A stretch of 64,000 nt of DNA, from the NCBI GenBank assembly GCA_019752635.1, contig JAIELX010000032.1, positions 1 to 64,000 on the forward strand, written 5' to 3'. Positions 34,465 to 42,945 of the stretch are shown here, piece after piece (position 1 is the first letter of the stretch; each line of letters starts with the position of its first letter). The position numbers and the translations under genes were made by a program. This stretch comes from Candidatus Obscuribacterales bacterium (GTDB taxonomy: Bacteria > Cyanobacteriota > Vampirovibrionia > Obscuribacterales > Obscuribacteraceae). Under the pieces are notes generated by a model that saw only the letters and a program-made list of their open reading frames with translations, made no database searches and was not told the origin of the DNA.

Positions 34465-36060
34465 TCAGGAACAAGACCAGCCGAAAGCCACAACCTCTTT
34501 GTGTTCAGGACACTGAGTGATATAAGCGCAACCGCAATCACCAAACATAAACGGCAGATGGTCCTCTGAGTCGAGTTGAAACAACAAAATCATGCAGCGT
34601 TTACATTCCGGACAGCTGGGATACTCGGTGCCTTGAATCCAACGAGGCCAACCGGCCAATTTGTCACCGGATTGGCTATCGGCAATGTTCTCGGCAAGGT
34701 CTTGGTCTTTGACACGCTCAAATCTGAGTCCATGACTCTGGCAAGACAAAGTTGTGCGGTCTCCTTGATACTCATATTCCAGTCCGAGCTGTTCATGCTC
34801 ATGAGTTGAAGGAAGATCGATGAACTGTTCCCAACCAGTTATTTTTCTTGCCGGAAACACTTCCATCTGACTTTTCCTGGCAGTAACCTGTGGCATGGAA
34901 ACAGCGGGCTCTACTGTTCGAACACAGTAAATATCATTGGAGAATGGCTCCCACCCCCCATCTTTGCAGCGAGAGCAGTAGAACAATTGTAGAAGTCCCG
35001 TTCCGAACGAATCTTGAGCGGGTACAGGCAATGTGCCTAGATCCAGCTGCAAGAACAATGGCATCTGCTGATTGCATGTATTGCACGCGGGCCAAGGTGC
35101 GTTCTCATCAATCCATGGTGTGCCTGCAAATTTCGAACCAGTTACCGCATCCTCGCCATCTTCAACAATTGGCCTCCACGCTAACCGCTGGTTGAGCGCA
35201 AGCCATGGTTTTAGTTGCTCGCGAATTTGCGCCACGGTTAAACTGCAGTAGCCGGGATCTGTGCTGCCAACACGGGCCCGGGGATGGAGTTTCCTCGCTG
35301 GGGGAACGTATCGATCGACCGCATCAAACCAAACACATTCTTTCGGCTGTTGAATGCAGATTGGTTCGGCCGACAGAACTTCATGGAGATAGCTTGCCGT
35401 CCTGATTTCGACTTCCTTGCCGTTGAAATCGATGCAAAAATCGCGAGTCCTATGTTTGTTGTTGCCGACGCGCGTTCCTGGTGGAAGCGCCAGGTAAGGT
35501 ACTATGCCCGGCTGATCAAGGGCACATTGATGAAAGGTCTGGCGATCCATTTTTCCGGGATCACTATGATCGTGATGTTGATGCGTGCATCCAATGAACC
35601 AGCCCGAATCGATTTCACTTTGCTTAAACGTATCGTCGTACCGATGCAGAAAAAATCCTTTCCATTTGGAAAATTGAGAACAGATGGTGGCCATTTCAGT
35701 TGAGTTAGAATAGACCGGTTCGAGTCCCACGCTTTCGGCTACGTATCGTTGTGTCCAGAAATCCGTTAACGCCTGCGTCACTTCCGCGGACCAGCGATTT
35801 GCGTCCCGCCAGCCAGCCCCACGCTCGGCGAACTCGGGCTCACGCAAGATAAGAAATTCACCGTCGAGGTCTATCTTCGTTGCATTCCAGCCGATTTGAA
35901 AGGAGTCTCCGGGCTTATACTTAGAGCCTAGTTTGACTGATTCTTCTATTTGAGCGGCCAAGGATTCAACCCATGCATCAAGCACCGGCGGCGACTTATA
36001 GCTGAACAAAAACTCAATATGATTGAAAGCGGTGCAACCGGTTGTTCTCTTCTGAAGCAT
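34465..36060 (-). CDS. YwqG/DUF1963-like protein with an extra N-terminal domain
   Basis: 531 residues. From about residue 300 the sequence 'GSKFAGTPWI', 'WPACNTCNQQMPLFLQLDL' and 'FYCSRC' match the DUF1963 (YwqG) pattern of a Gly-x-Pro-Trp start, CxxC pairs and 'FLLQLD'. A second pair of Cys motifs near the C-terminus ('CPECKRC', 'GDCGC') may bind metal or repeat the domain. The first 290 residues are not recognised; they contain a His-rich patch (HQHHDH). DUF1963 proteins are often found as immunity or regulatory partners, but here no toxin neighbour is seen. GGAGA seven bases upstream supports the ATG. Confidence 0.65.
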   Translation of the reverse strand: MLQKRTTGCTAFNHIEFLFSYKSPPVLDAWVESLAAQIEESVKLGSKYKPGDSFQIGWNATKIDLDGEFLILREPEFAERGAGWRDANRWSAEVTQALTDFWTQRYVAESVGLEPVYSNSTEMATICSQFSKWKGFFLHRYDDTFKQSEIDSGWFIGCTHQHHDHSDPGKMDRQTFHQCALDQPGIVPYLALPPGTRVGNNKHRTRDFCIDFNGKEVEIRTASYLHEVLSAEPICIQQPKECVWFDAVDRYVPPARKLHPRARVGSTDPGYCSLTVAQIREQLKPWLALNQRLAWRPIVEDGEDAVTGSKFAGTPWIDENAPWPACNTCNQQMPLFLQLDLGTLPVPAQDSFGTGLLQLFYCSRCKDGGWEPFSNDIYCVRTVEPAVSMPQVTARKSQMEVFPARKITGWEQFIDLPSTHEHEQLGLEYEYQGDRTTLSCQSHGLRFERVKDQDLAENIADSQSGDKLAGWPRWIQGTEYPSCPECKRCMILLFQLDSEDHLPFMFGDCGCAYITQCPEHKEVVAFGWSCS

Positions 36061-36111
36061 TAAATTATCTCCGTCGCTAAAGTTTTGCCGATTGGAATAT
36101 CCGCTTGAGAG

Positions 36112-37068
36112 TTACGGTAGTTTGGATGCGAGCCAGGTCTCATCGAATATGGTGCTCAGATAAAATCGTCCCGTGCCGGGGAGTACCGCTACCACTGTGA
36201 GCGGTGCTCCGGGAGACTCGTTGCAGTAACGAAGCGCGGCAGCAACAATGCAGCCGGCCGAACCACTTGCAAGAATGGCTTCTTTTTCAATCAATAGTTT
36301 TGCAGTTGCAATGGACTCAGCGTCGCTAACTTGAATCGATCTGTCTACCTGGCCTAGATCAACTAGCCCGGGAATGAAATCGTTGCCGATGCCTTCAACA
36401 AGATAAGAACCGGAATGAGGCTCCGTGCCTGCTTGCCAGCCTGACAACATGCTGCCCTCCGGGTCGGCCAGCACTAACTTTACGGCAGGGTTTCTTTCTC
36501 GAAGATATTTTCCAGCGCCGAAAAGCGTGCCACCGGTACCGATACCAGCTACCAAAACATCAATTCTCCCTTCCGTTTGCTCCCAAATCTCGGGACCGGT
36601 TTGCAAATAGTGAGCATCCAGGTTATCGCGATTGTCGAACTGGTCGACGAACCACCCGTTCCGCTCTCGAGCAATTCGTCTTGCTTGATTGATAAAATGC
36701 AGCGGGTCCTCTCTGGTTTTGCCCCCTGGCACCACTAATACTTCGGCGCCGAAAAGGCTCATCATCTGCACTTTTTCTTTGCCGACCTTCTCCGTCATTA
36801 CGCAAAGCAGCTCGTGTCCCTTCAAGCGCGCCGCCATTGCCAAACCGATGCCGGTATTACCACCGGTGGCTTCGACTATCAGCTGCCCCGGTTTCAGTTT
36901 TCCTTGTTCTAAGGCGCGCTCAACCATGTAAAAGGCGATCCGATCTTTGACCGAACCGCCAGGGTTCATGAATTCGCATTTCGCCAGAAGCGTATGCAGG
37001 CCGCCCGCCCCCAGTCTACTCAAACGGATCATGGGCGTTCCACCGACAGCTTCGGCGATGGAGTCCAT
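36112..37068 (-). CDS. cystathionine beta-synthase/cysteine-synthase-type PLP enzyme
   Basis: 318 residues of the beta-family fold II. PLP Lys K41 sits in 'NPGGSVKDR', and the phosphate loop is 'GIGTGGTLFGAGKYL'. The substrate loop reads 'ATGGNTGIGLA'. The C-terminus 'GSAGCIVAAALRY' matches the CBS-like rather than CysK pattern. No CBS regulatory pair follows. It would condense serine or O-acetylserine with homocysteine or sulfide; the exact donor cannot be read. It lies 58 bp downstream of the 222-residue protein on the same strand. Confidence 0.88.
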   Translation of the reverse strand: MDSIAEAVGGTPMIRLSRLGAGGLHTLLAKCEFMNPGGSVKDRIAFYMVERALEQGKLKPGQLIVEATGGNTGIGLAMAARLKGHELLCVMTEKVGKEKVQMMSLFGAEVLVVPGGKTREDPLHFINQARRIARERNGWFVDQFDNRDNLDAHYLQTGPEIWEQTEGRIDVLVAGIGTGGTLFGAGKYLRERNPAVKLVLADPEGSMLSGWQAGTEPHSGSYLVEGIGNDFIPGLVDLGQVDRSIQVSDAESIATAKLLIEKEAILASGSAGCIVAAALRYCNESPGAPLTVVAVLPGTGRFYLSTIFDETWLASKLP

Positions 37069-37125
37069 GATCCGCGATTGATGATTTCTTGTCTTGTCGA
37101 CTGAAGTCAGAGTGCAGTTCCTTCC

Positions 37126-37794
37126 TTAAGAACGAACATCCTCTGTGCCGAACTGCTTGAGCAAACCATGCTGCTGGTCCTGCTCAACTTCAAATTTGGC
37201 GATTTCAGCTTCCGAAATGGACATAGCGGCTAATCGGCTGGATTGACCTAGCGTCGCCATTTTATCCAACACGGCGAAGGCATCTTCAATGTGTCTTGCC
37301 AGAGCGCGTGCTTGCGGAATGATTTTGTCTACCGAGGCACCAAGAATGAACTGCGAATCGACGCCGCTAATCATTTGGTCGTCTCGGGCCAATCCATCGC
37401 GCCAGGAGCTGAAGATACGCATTTTCAAGGGCTGACCGGGAGTGGTGAACAGTTTGATGTGTCGATTGTACCCGTGAGATACAACTGGAATTTCGCCGAC
37501 CAACTCTTGGAAAGTCGCCGGACCGTTAGGTAGCACGCCCTGAATTTTTCCTGGTTGAGCGCCGAGTTCCTGTGCGAGGATTTCGACGAGACTGGCGAAG
37601 GAGGCGACCCCTTGCAAGTCTACAGTTTTGCCGGCGGCTCCTTGTGCGGAGAAATTGAACGTATCGTCGTTGTAAACCATGCTGTCAAGAACCTCGTTGC
37701 AATCAAGCCAAGTAGAGATAATCTTGACAGTTTCCGGCAGAAGATTCAACTGCAACGGTTTCAGCTTGAGATGCCAAGCTGCATTTCTTTGCAA
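37126..37794 (-). CDS. hypothetical protein, mostly alpha/beta, cytoplasmic
   Basis: 222 residues with no recognised family. Repeated 'VDLQGVASFASLVEILAQEL' and 'SSWRDGLARDDQMISGVDSQF' type segments suggest a globular fold with a C-terminal helix-rich part. No signal peptide. The TTG start at 37794 follows GGAGG too closely, so the true start may be elsewhere; a short open frame of another phase upstream (ATG near 37823) could be a lost N-terminus after a frameshift. It lies upstream of and on the same strand as the beta-synthase gene, and divergent from the XRE regulator. Confidence 0.55.
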   Translation of the reverse strand: MQRNAAWHLKLKPLQLNLLPETVKIISTWLDCNEVLDSMVYNDDTFNFSAQGAAGKTVDLQGVASFASLVEILAQELGAQPGKIQGVLPNGPATFQELVGEIPVVSHGYNRHIKLFTTPGQPLKMRIFSSWRDGLARDDQMISGVDSQFILGASVDKIIPQARALARHIEDAFAVLDKMATLGQSSRLAAMSISEAEIAKFEVEQDQQHGLLKQFGTEDVRS

Positions 37795-37886
37795 ACCTCC
37801 CGGTCTTCGGGTTGAAGACTGCCATAAGTTCGGTCGGCACCTGAATGAATAAAGTCACGTCTAGTGTTTCTGTCGGAGGTATTGGC

Positions 37887-38210
37887 ATGAACACACGTCG
37901 ACCATTTTACGAGATTTTGTTCCAGTGTCCGGGAGGAGTCATCGCCAAAAGACGTAAAGAACTCAGAATGTCACAAGAAGAGCTAGCGGCGAAAACTGGT
38001 GTAGACAGAGCATTCATCAGTAATGTTGAGCGCGGGAAGCGCAATCCGAGCTTCGGAGTGGTGGCATCGATAGCTCGTGGGCTTAAGATAAGAATGTCCC
38101 GCCTAACGGGACAGTGCGAGCAGTGCGTGACGCGGCTGGAGAGTTCCGATGCTGCACAGCCACACTGCAAGGTCATTCCTGTCGGAAAGGATGAGCATGG
38201 CGACCGCTAA
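37887..38210 (+). CDS. XRE/Cro-type HTH regulator with Cys-rich tail
   Basis: 107 residues. HTH_3 domain at about 14-70: 'RRKELRMSQEELAAKTGVDRAFISNVERGKRNP' in family key positions (S-QEELA, recognition-helix FISNVERG). The last 35 residues contain four Cys ('CEQC', 'HC') and could bind metal or a redox ligand. The ATG at 37887 has GGAGG nine bases upstream and is preferred over one at 37845. Divergent from the 37126 gene, so it may regulate that operon. Confidence 0.85.
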   Translation: MNTRRPFYEILFQCPGGVIAKRRKELRMSQEELAAKTGVDRAFISNVERGKRNPSFGVVASIARGLKIRMSRLTGQCEQCVTRLESSDAAQPHCKVIPVGKDEHGDR

Positions 38211-38224
38211 GTCCTGTCAGAAGC

Positions 38225-39049
38225 TTAGCCTTTCAGGGTCGCTTGTTTGATCTGCTGTGTTAGCACGCCACGTTTGTAATTGCGGGGAGCGCTGCCATCG
38301 ATGGTTACATACAAACTTCCACCGACAAACTTTGCCGCAGACTCGTTGCCGATTGCAAACACCACGTTCTTCAATTCCCTTGCCACCGCGGGAGACTGGC
38401 GCATTAACTCAGAAACCCCGCTGGTAGTTTCATTCATAACAGAGGAGATTGCTCGCAGCAAATCATCATTGGCGGGCAGATTGTTCATATCAATTGTGTA
38501 CGAGATCGCGCGCCCTGATGTCTCTGAAAGCCAGGTTGAAAAGTTGGCCATTTTTCGCTTCAAATCAATTTTGGTTGGTGCCGGAAGTGCGTCGGGAGGA
38601 GCGATTCCCAGGGTCGACTGAATCTGCTTCGACCAGGTGTCGTGAATTTCGAGCGCAGTTATCTCACTAAATCTTAGGTATGCGATCCTTTCATTGTTGA
38701 AGCGTCCTTCACCCTCTTTCGTCTCCATCAGCAGGACAGGGTTTGATTCGGCAGTCTGGCAATCTAGAATTCTGCCAGAGAAAGTGCGCCCGGCGATAGT
38801 GACAGATACCACCGGAAGTTCTATTTCTTCACCATTGACTAGTCGGCTTTTCAGTTCTACAAGATGCATAATTACACTCTTGAAGCTGTCTGCCTTAACG
38901 CCTAAGATTGGATTCTGTCTGGTTTGCGAAAAGTTCTCGTCGGCATACTCAGCGCGGGCCGGCGAGTATGCCAATGTGCTACAGCAAAGGATCAAAGCAA
39001 AGCTAACCGGGAACAACCTAGAGAAGATGCGTAGCGTCGATCTATCCAT
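38225..39049 (-). CDS. exported protein with a domain resembling the neighbouring kinase's sensor
   Basis: 274 residues with a Sec signal peptide (cleavage near ARAEYA). The mature protein has a beta-rich region (about 60-130, 'VVSVTIAGRTFSGRILD') and, from about 165 to the end, a helical-beta part ending 'VGGSLYVTIDGSAPRNYKR..LTQQIKQAT'. That last part appears similar in layout to the end of the adjacent kinase at 39068-40993. It lies 18 bp downstream of that kinase, so the two are an operon. No family recognised. Confidence 0.65.
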   Translation of the reverse strand: MDRSTLRIFSRLFPVSFALILCCSTLAYSPARAEYADENFSQTRQNPILGVKADSFKSVIMHLVELKSRLVNGEEIELPVVSVTIAGRTFSGRILDCQTAESNPVLLMETKEGEGRFNNERIAYLRFSEITALEIHDTWSKQIQSTLGIAPPDALPAPTKIDLKRKMANFSTWLSETSGRAISYTIDMNNLPANDDLLRAISSVMNETTSGVSELMRQSPAVARELKNVVFAIGNESAAKFVGGSLYVTIDGSAPRNYKRGVLTQQIKQATLKG

Positions 39050-39067
39050 AACTATCTCAGTTTCACC

Positions 39068-40993
39068 TTACAGTCCATTCTCTATTGCCTGTACGATATC
39101 GCGCACACTGGGCAGGGCATCCCAATTGTCGCTAGACCAGCTGGCTTGTAACTCCAGCGTTCCGTCACGGAATGAAGTTTGCTTTTTGCTTGACTGCTTT
39201 GAGTTGTGAAAAACAATTTTTTTCAATTTGCCTTTCAACGATTCTTTTCCGATTTTGTCCTCGCAGATATCATGTACGGCGTCCTTTACTCGTTCGGCAG
39301 CATAGTAATTAAACTTCTCCAGCGCAGCACTATCGAAAGAAGTCCAATCAACTGACCAGGTGGAGTTTCCACCGATAAGTCCGTCTACTGTTTCCTTAGC
39401 GGCGGCCACACCGCTCTTGGCTTGGGACAACAAGCGTTGCTCCTCGTCCAACTCGGGATTCGGTGCCGTGGTTGCTTTTACCGGTGGTGTTGTCACAGCC
39501 GCGGTACTCTTGCTAGTTATTGGCTCACCCTTGTTCTCCGCCGCCGGTGTTGCCGAGACTGCCACCGCCACTTTTTCCTTCACGGGTGGAGGTCCGGGAT
39601 TGGACGAGGCGATCTTGGCGTCTTCTTTATTCGCTTTATCCGGCATGCGAATCGAGGGAAGCTCAGAGGGCGGCACCTTCGCCACCGGAGTGGCGCGGCC
39701 GCTCTCTGACACTTTGGTATTGTCGGTTACGGTGGTGGTAGCGACGGCGGTCCGGGACCGCGAATCTATCAACGATGAAGCCGCTTTCGAATCTGCCGGC
39801 AGTCGCGTGGCGGGAGCGGTTGCAGACTCGCTGGCTGAGGTGACATTCACAGTAGAGTCGGCGGACGCCGCCGGCTTGACGGGCTGTCGAACTGCCACCA
39901 CAACTGGTTCCGTTCCCGAGGGAGCGGAATCGCGATTCAACAAATAGGGAATGCCGACAGCACAGCCAACTCCGATTACGGCTGCCGCCACCAGGGCCAG
40001 AACCGCGCTCGGAGTCGATTTCTTGCCGTTTGGACCTACCGCGACGGCAGCCTCCGGCACCGAGGTTTCAGGTGGCGCCGCAACCGTGGCAGCAGAAATT
40101 TTTCTTGTGCTGCCCTCATCATCCTGTGAAAACGCACCCTCTACACACACAATGTACGCCCTTCTAAGAACATCGGCCAGTTCCGCCACAGACTGGTATC
40201 GCTTTTCCGGTTCTTTTTCAAGACAGCGTTCGACAATATCCTCAAGTACCGAAGGCACTCGACACAAACTCGACAGTTTTGGTGGTGCTTCCGTGAGATG
40301 CTTGCAAATTGTCTGCATCGTGTTATCTCCCCTCAGCGGCACTCGTCCGGTGAGAAGCTCAAAAATGATGCAGCCGACAGCATAGATATCCGATCGAGCA
40401 TCAAGCACCAGCCCCCTGCACTGCTCGGGACTCATGTAAAACGGGCTACCAAAGACTTCTCCGGTCTTTGTCAGTTGCTGCGCGTCATCGTCAACTTTCT
40501 TGGCGATACCAAAATCCATGACTTTTACCAAGGTCTTGTCGCCTTCGTTCAATAACATGACGTTGCTCGGCTTCAAGTCGCGGTGAATGAGCCCCTTGCT
40601 GTGCGCGTGGCGAAGCCCTTCACAGATTTGGAGCACTATGTCGATAACATCCGGAGGCGCCAGCGGACCTCGGCGCACCATATCAGCCAGAGTCGTGCCA
40701 TCCAGAAAGTCCATTATCAGAAACGGAATTCCGTCTTCGGTTTCGCCGAAATCGTACACGGGCACTAAGTTAGTGTGAGACAACGAGCCTGCGATTTTCG
40801 CCTCTTGCACGAAGCGCTTGTGAGCGGCCTCGTTATCGCCAATCCCGGTCAGCAGCAGTTTGACGGCAACTTGCCTGTCGACGCTCAGGTGCCGTGCCCT
40901 GTACAGGGCACCCATGCCACCCTCTTCAACGAACTCGACTATTTGATAACGATTAGCCAGCACGGTACCGGGAGCGAGTTTCTTGCTGATCAT
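39068..40993 (-). CDS. transmembrane Ser/Thr kinase with unique C-terminal domain
   Basis: 641 residues. Kinase (about 15-275): EEGGMG, AVKLLL, HRDLKPSN, DFGIA, 'SPFYMSPEQC'. One transmembrane segment (about 327-347) follows. A Ser/Ala/Pro/Thr-rich linker (about 350-520) leads to a folded C-terminal domain (about 525-641) with helices and 'KKIVFHNSKQ' and 'SFRDGTLELQASWSSDNWDALPSVRDIV' strands/helices, presumably extracytoplasmic sensor. AGGGA six bases upstream of the ATG. Followed by an exported protein in operon. Confidence 0.9.
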   Translation of the reverse strand: MISKKLAPGTVLANRYQIVEFVEEGGMGALYRARHLSVDRQVAVKLLLTGIGDNEAAHKRFVQEAKIAGSLSHTNLVPVYDFGETEDGIPFLIMDFLDGTTLADMVRRGPLAPPDVIDIVLQICEGLRHAHSKGLIHRDLKPSNVMLLNEGDKTLVKVMDFGIAKKVDDDAQQLTKTGEVFGSPFYMSPEQCRGLVLDARSDIYAVGCIIFELLTGRVPLRGDNTMQTICKHLTEAPPKLSSLCRVPSVLEDIVERCLEKEPEKRYQSVAELADVLRRAYIVCVEGAFSQDDEGSTRKISAATVAAPPETSVPEAAVAVGPNGKKSTPSAVLALVAAAVIGVGCAVGIPYLLNRDSAPSGTEPVVVAVRQPVKPAASADSTVNVTSASESATAPATRLPADSKAASSLIDSRSRTAVATTTVTDNTKVSESGRATPVAKVPPSELPSIRMPDKANKEDAKIASSNPGPPPVKEKVAVAVSATPAAENKGEPITSKSTAAVTTPPVKATTAPNPELDEEQRLLSQAKSGVAAAKETVDGLIGGNSTWSVDWTSFDSAALEKFNYYAAERVKDAVHDICEDKIGKESLKGKLKKIVFHNSKQSSKKQTSFRDGTLELQASWSSDNWDALPSVRDIVQAIENGL

Positions 40994-41074
40994 CGGTTTC
41001 CCTGGAAGACGTCATCAAGATTATCCCACCGTTAATGACCGGTGAAACCCTATTGTTGTTCGCACTGGTCGGCA

Positions 41075-41290
41075 TTACGGCGTGATTTGTGAATAGCCGG
41101 GCTCAGACTCATCATTTTCTTCGGTGCCTGACACGGGACCAAGAAGGAAATCGTACGGTTTACTCCGTCTGAAGGCGCGTTCGCCCTTCTGTTTCCGCAA
41201 TTTCGGAGCAGACGGCGTCGCACACCAGGCGCCCTTCTTGTCCTCAATTTTCTCGTAGCTCCGGCGGAGCAGATTCTCTAGAAAGCTCAT
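41075..41290 (-). CDS. small basic hypothetical protein
   Basis: 71 residues, rich in Lys, Arg, Ser and Pro, with no signal peptide. The ATG at 41290 is chosen since AGAGG lies eight bases upstream; an in-frame ATG two codons earlier sits too close to it. No family recognised; small size keeps confidence modest. Confidence 0.45.
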   Translation of the reverse strand: MSFLENLLRRSYEKIEDKKGAWCATPSAPKLRKQKGERAFRRSKPYDFLLGPVSGTEENDESEPGYSQITP

Positions 41291-41417
41291 GACCATAACC
41301 TCTCGCCGCCAATAATTCGATTCTATCAAAAATTGCCGACTTTCAGCGACCTCATCCGTCAGGACAGGACACACAAGGGATTCAGGACCACACGCCTAAA
41401 ACTGTCGAAAATGACGA

Positions 41418-41861
41418 TTACATCTCGCCGAGGCTGAATGCATCTTTGCCGAAGGGCTCGTCCGCGCTACCCGTCCAAGCATTCTTAGCCCCGTGAACCA
41501 CTCCGCTGGCTGCGCCGCTGACGCATCCAAAGGGAACAGTAAGTGCGCCGGCAGGCACCATGATGAACCAGTTATCCGTATCACCGCACAAATCTTTCGT
41601 GCCCTGCACGATTTCTTCTCCCGTGCGTCGAACGATGGAAATCGGGGTTCCGAAAACAAGCCCCGCCGCAAGTGAAGCACCGCGCGCAAAGAAGTTGCCA
41701 CCGCCGCCGCCACCGCTGGACTTGGCCGGCTTCGATTCGGGCTTCGATTCAGTCTTTGATTCGGGCTTCGCGCTGTCACCATCCGCCGCTAATGCAAAGC
41801 CTGCGTTTGTAGTTAACAGTACTGCCAAAGCCAAAGCAAAACCACCGATTGCTCTTGTCAT
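41418..41861 (-). CDS. exported hypothetical protein with a poly-Gly patch
   Basis: 147 residues. Signal peptide (MTRAIGG.., cleavage near ALAADG), a Ser/Lys/Glu/Pro repeat stretch ('KPESKTESKPESKP'), a seven-Gly-rich patch and a conserved-looking C-terminal 90 residues with two Cys ('DLCGDTDNWFIMVPAGALTVPFGCVSGA'), reminiscent of exported proteins with a repeated 'G..VH..K' end. No function known. AAGGA about seven bases upstream of the ATG supports the start. Confidence 0.65.
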   Translation of the reverse strand: MTRAIGGFALALAVLLTTNAGFALAADGDSAKPESKTESKPESKPAKSSGGGGGGNFFARGASLAAGLVFGTPISIVRRTGEEIVQGTKDLCGDTDNWFIMVPAGALTVPFGCVSGAASGVVHGAKNAWTGSADEPFGKDAFSLGEM

Positions 41862-42233
41862 GCTGAATCCTTCTCCACTGTGCTTCCCTACTATGCTAGC
41901 GGTCTTCGACGTCAACGTCCATACAGGATTTAGGCTACATAGTGAGAAACATTCACCTCTTCACATGTGCTCTTCTCAAAAGCGCCGACGGTGGCTATAT
42001 TCGGGGTCCTGATGACAATCCGAGCATTGAGATCCGACTTACAAATGTTTTACCTGAGCAAAGGACGCCTGACAACCGCATCCGATTGGGCTATGATGAC
42101 TTCGCCGCTTCACATCGTGAGAACGGTGGTGCTTCCTTGCACGACTCCGCTTTCTTTGTGCAAGTTGACCAATGCGAAAAAGGCTCGCGCAGTGTATAAA
42201 CATCTGATTGATACTCCTCTTGCAGGAACCTAT
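41862..42233. other. divergent intergenic region
   Basis: 372 bp between two divergent exported-protein genes. An upstream in-frame extension of the plus-strand gene (from 41967) is open but lacks a ribosome site and gives no sensible signal peptide. TTGACC (42165-42170) and TATAAA (42195-42200) are visible but 24 bases apart, too far for a standard promoter. Nothing else recognised. Confidence 0.4.
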
Positions 42234-42938
42234 ATGAACCGCATATACAGCTCGTTGCTCATTCTTTCTGCAGTACTGCCATTTGCAGTCGTACCCTGTT
42301 GCGCGCAAAAGACCGCTCAAGGACGAACCGCTGGTGGTGCCGCATCCATGAATACAACGCGCTCCAAGACCGCTGCTCCGAAAAAAGTTGCAATGATAGG
42401 TGCGACAGCTCGTGAACCAGCCCCGGAGATGGTTCTTCTTCCGGTTGACGGTCCGAGGGAATTCGACTTGGATGCCAGCATGGTCTACAAGCTGAAGTCT
42501 CATCAGAGCGACCCGCTGCCCTCTGAGTTCAACTACCTTGCCGGAGCACTGCAGCGCAGTGTTCAAAACGCCTTCAAAGAGAAACTAGGTTCCGGCGTTG
42601 TGCGCTTCCAGGACACGGCTGCCGGCAGAGATGCAAGTTCCGATCCCCTGACGGCTGCGCGCCAGGCGCATGCTAGATTCATTTTGTCTCAAACTATCGA
42701 AGAAGTACGATTCGAAGGCAACGTCGTACTTGGTCCGTGGTATCAACTACGTCTTTCATCTAAGCTTATTGACGGCAGAACAGGCAAGACTCTCTGGCAG
42801 ATAAGCAACAAAAAGTTCGAGCAGTTCCATAAAACCGAGCCAAAGAATCATCCGGCACGAGTCATGGAAGAATGTCTACTGCCGGAAGTAACCGAATACG
42901 TGGCGAGCGAAGCGCTCCGGGCGATCGACTCGCAGTAG
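42234..42938 (+). CDS. exported hypothetical protein
   Basis: 234 residues. Signal peptide (MNRIYSS.., Cys-containing hydrophobic core, cleavage near CCAQK). The mature part of about 205 residues shows an alpha/beta pattern: 'LAGALQRSVQNAFKEKLGSGVVRFQD', 'AHARFILSQTIEEVRFEGNVVLGPWYQLRLSSKLIDGRTGKTLWQISNKKF', written here only as landmarks at about 95-120 and 140-190. The alternating strands with a 'G..LW.....F' end recall outer-membrane-linked LPS-assembly or DUF-type lipoproteins but I cannot name a family. AGGAA upstream of the ATG supports the start. Confidence 0.65.
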   Translation: MNRIYSSLLILSAVLPFAVVPCCAQKTAQGRTAGGAASMNTTRSKTAAPKKVAMIGATAREPAPEMVLLPVDGPREFDLDASMVYKLKSHQSDPLPSEFNYLAGALQRSVQNAFKEKLGSGVVRFQDTAAGRDASSDPLTAARQAHARFILSQTIEEVRFEGNVVLGPWYQLRLSSKLIDGRTGKTLWQISNKKFEQFHKTEPKNHPARVMEECLLPEVTEYVASEALRAIDSQ

Positions 42939-42945
42939 GGACGGC

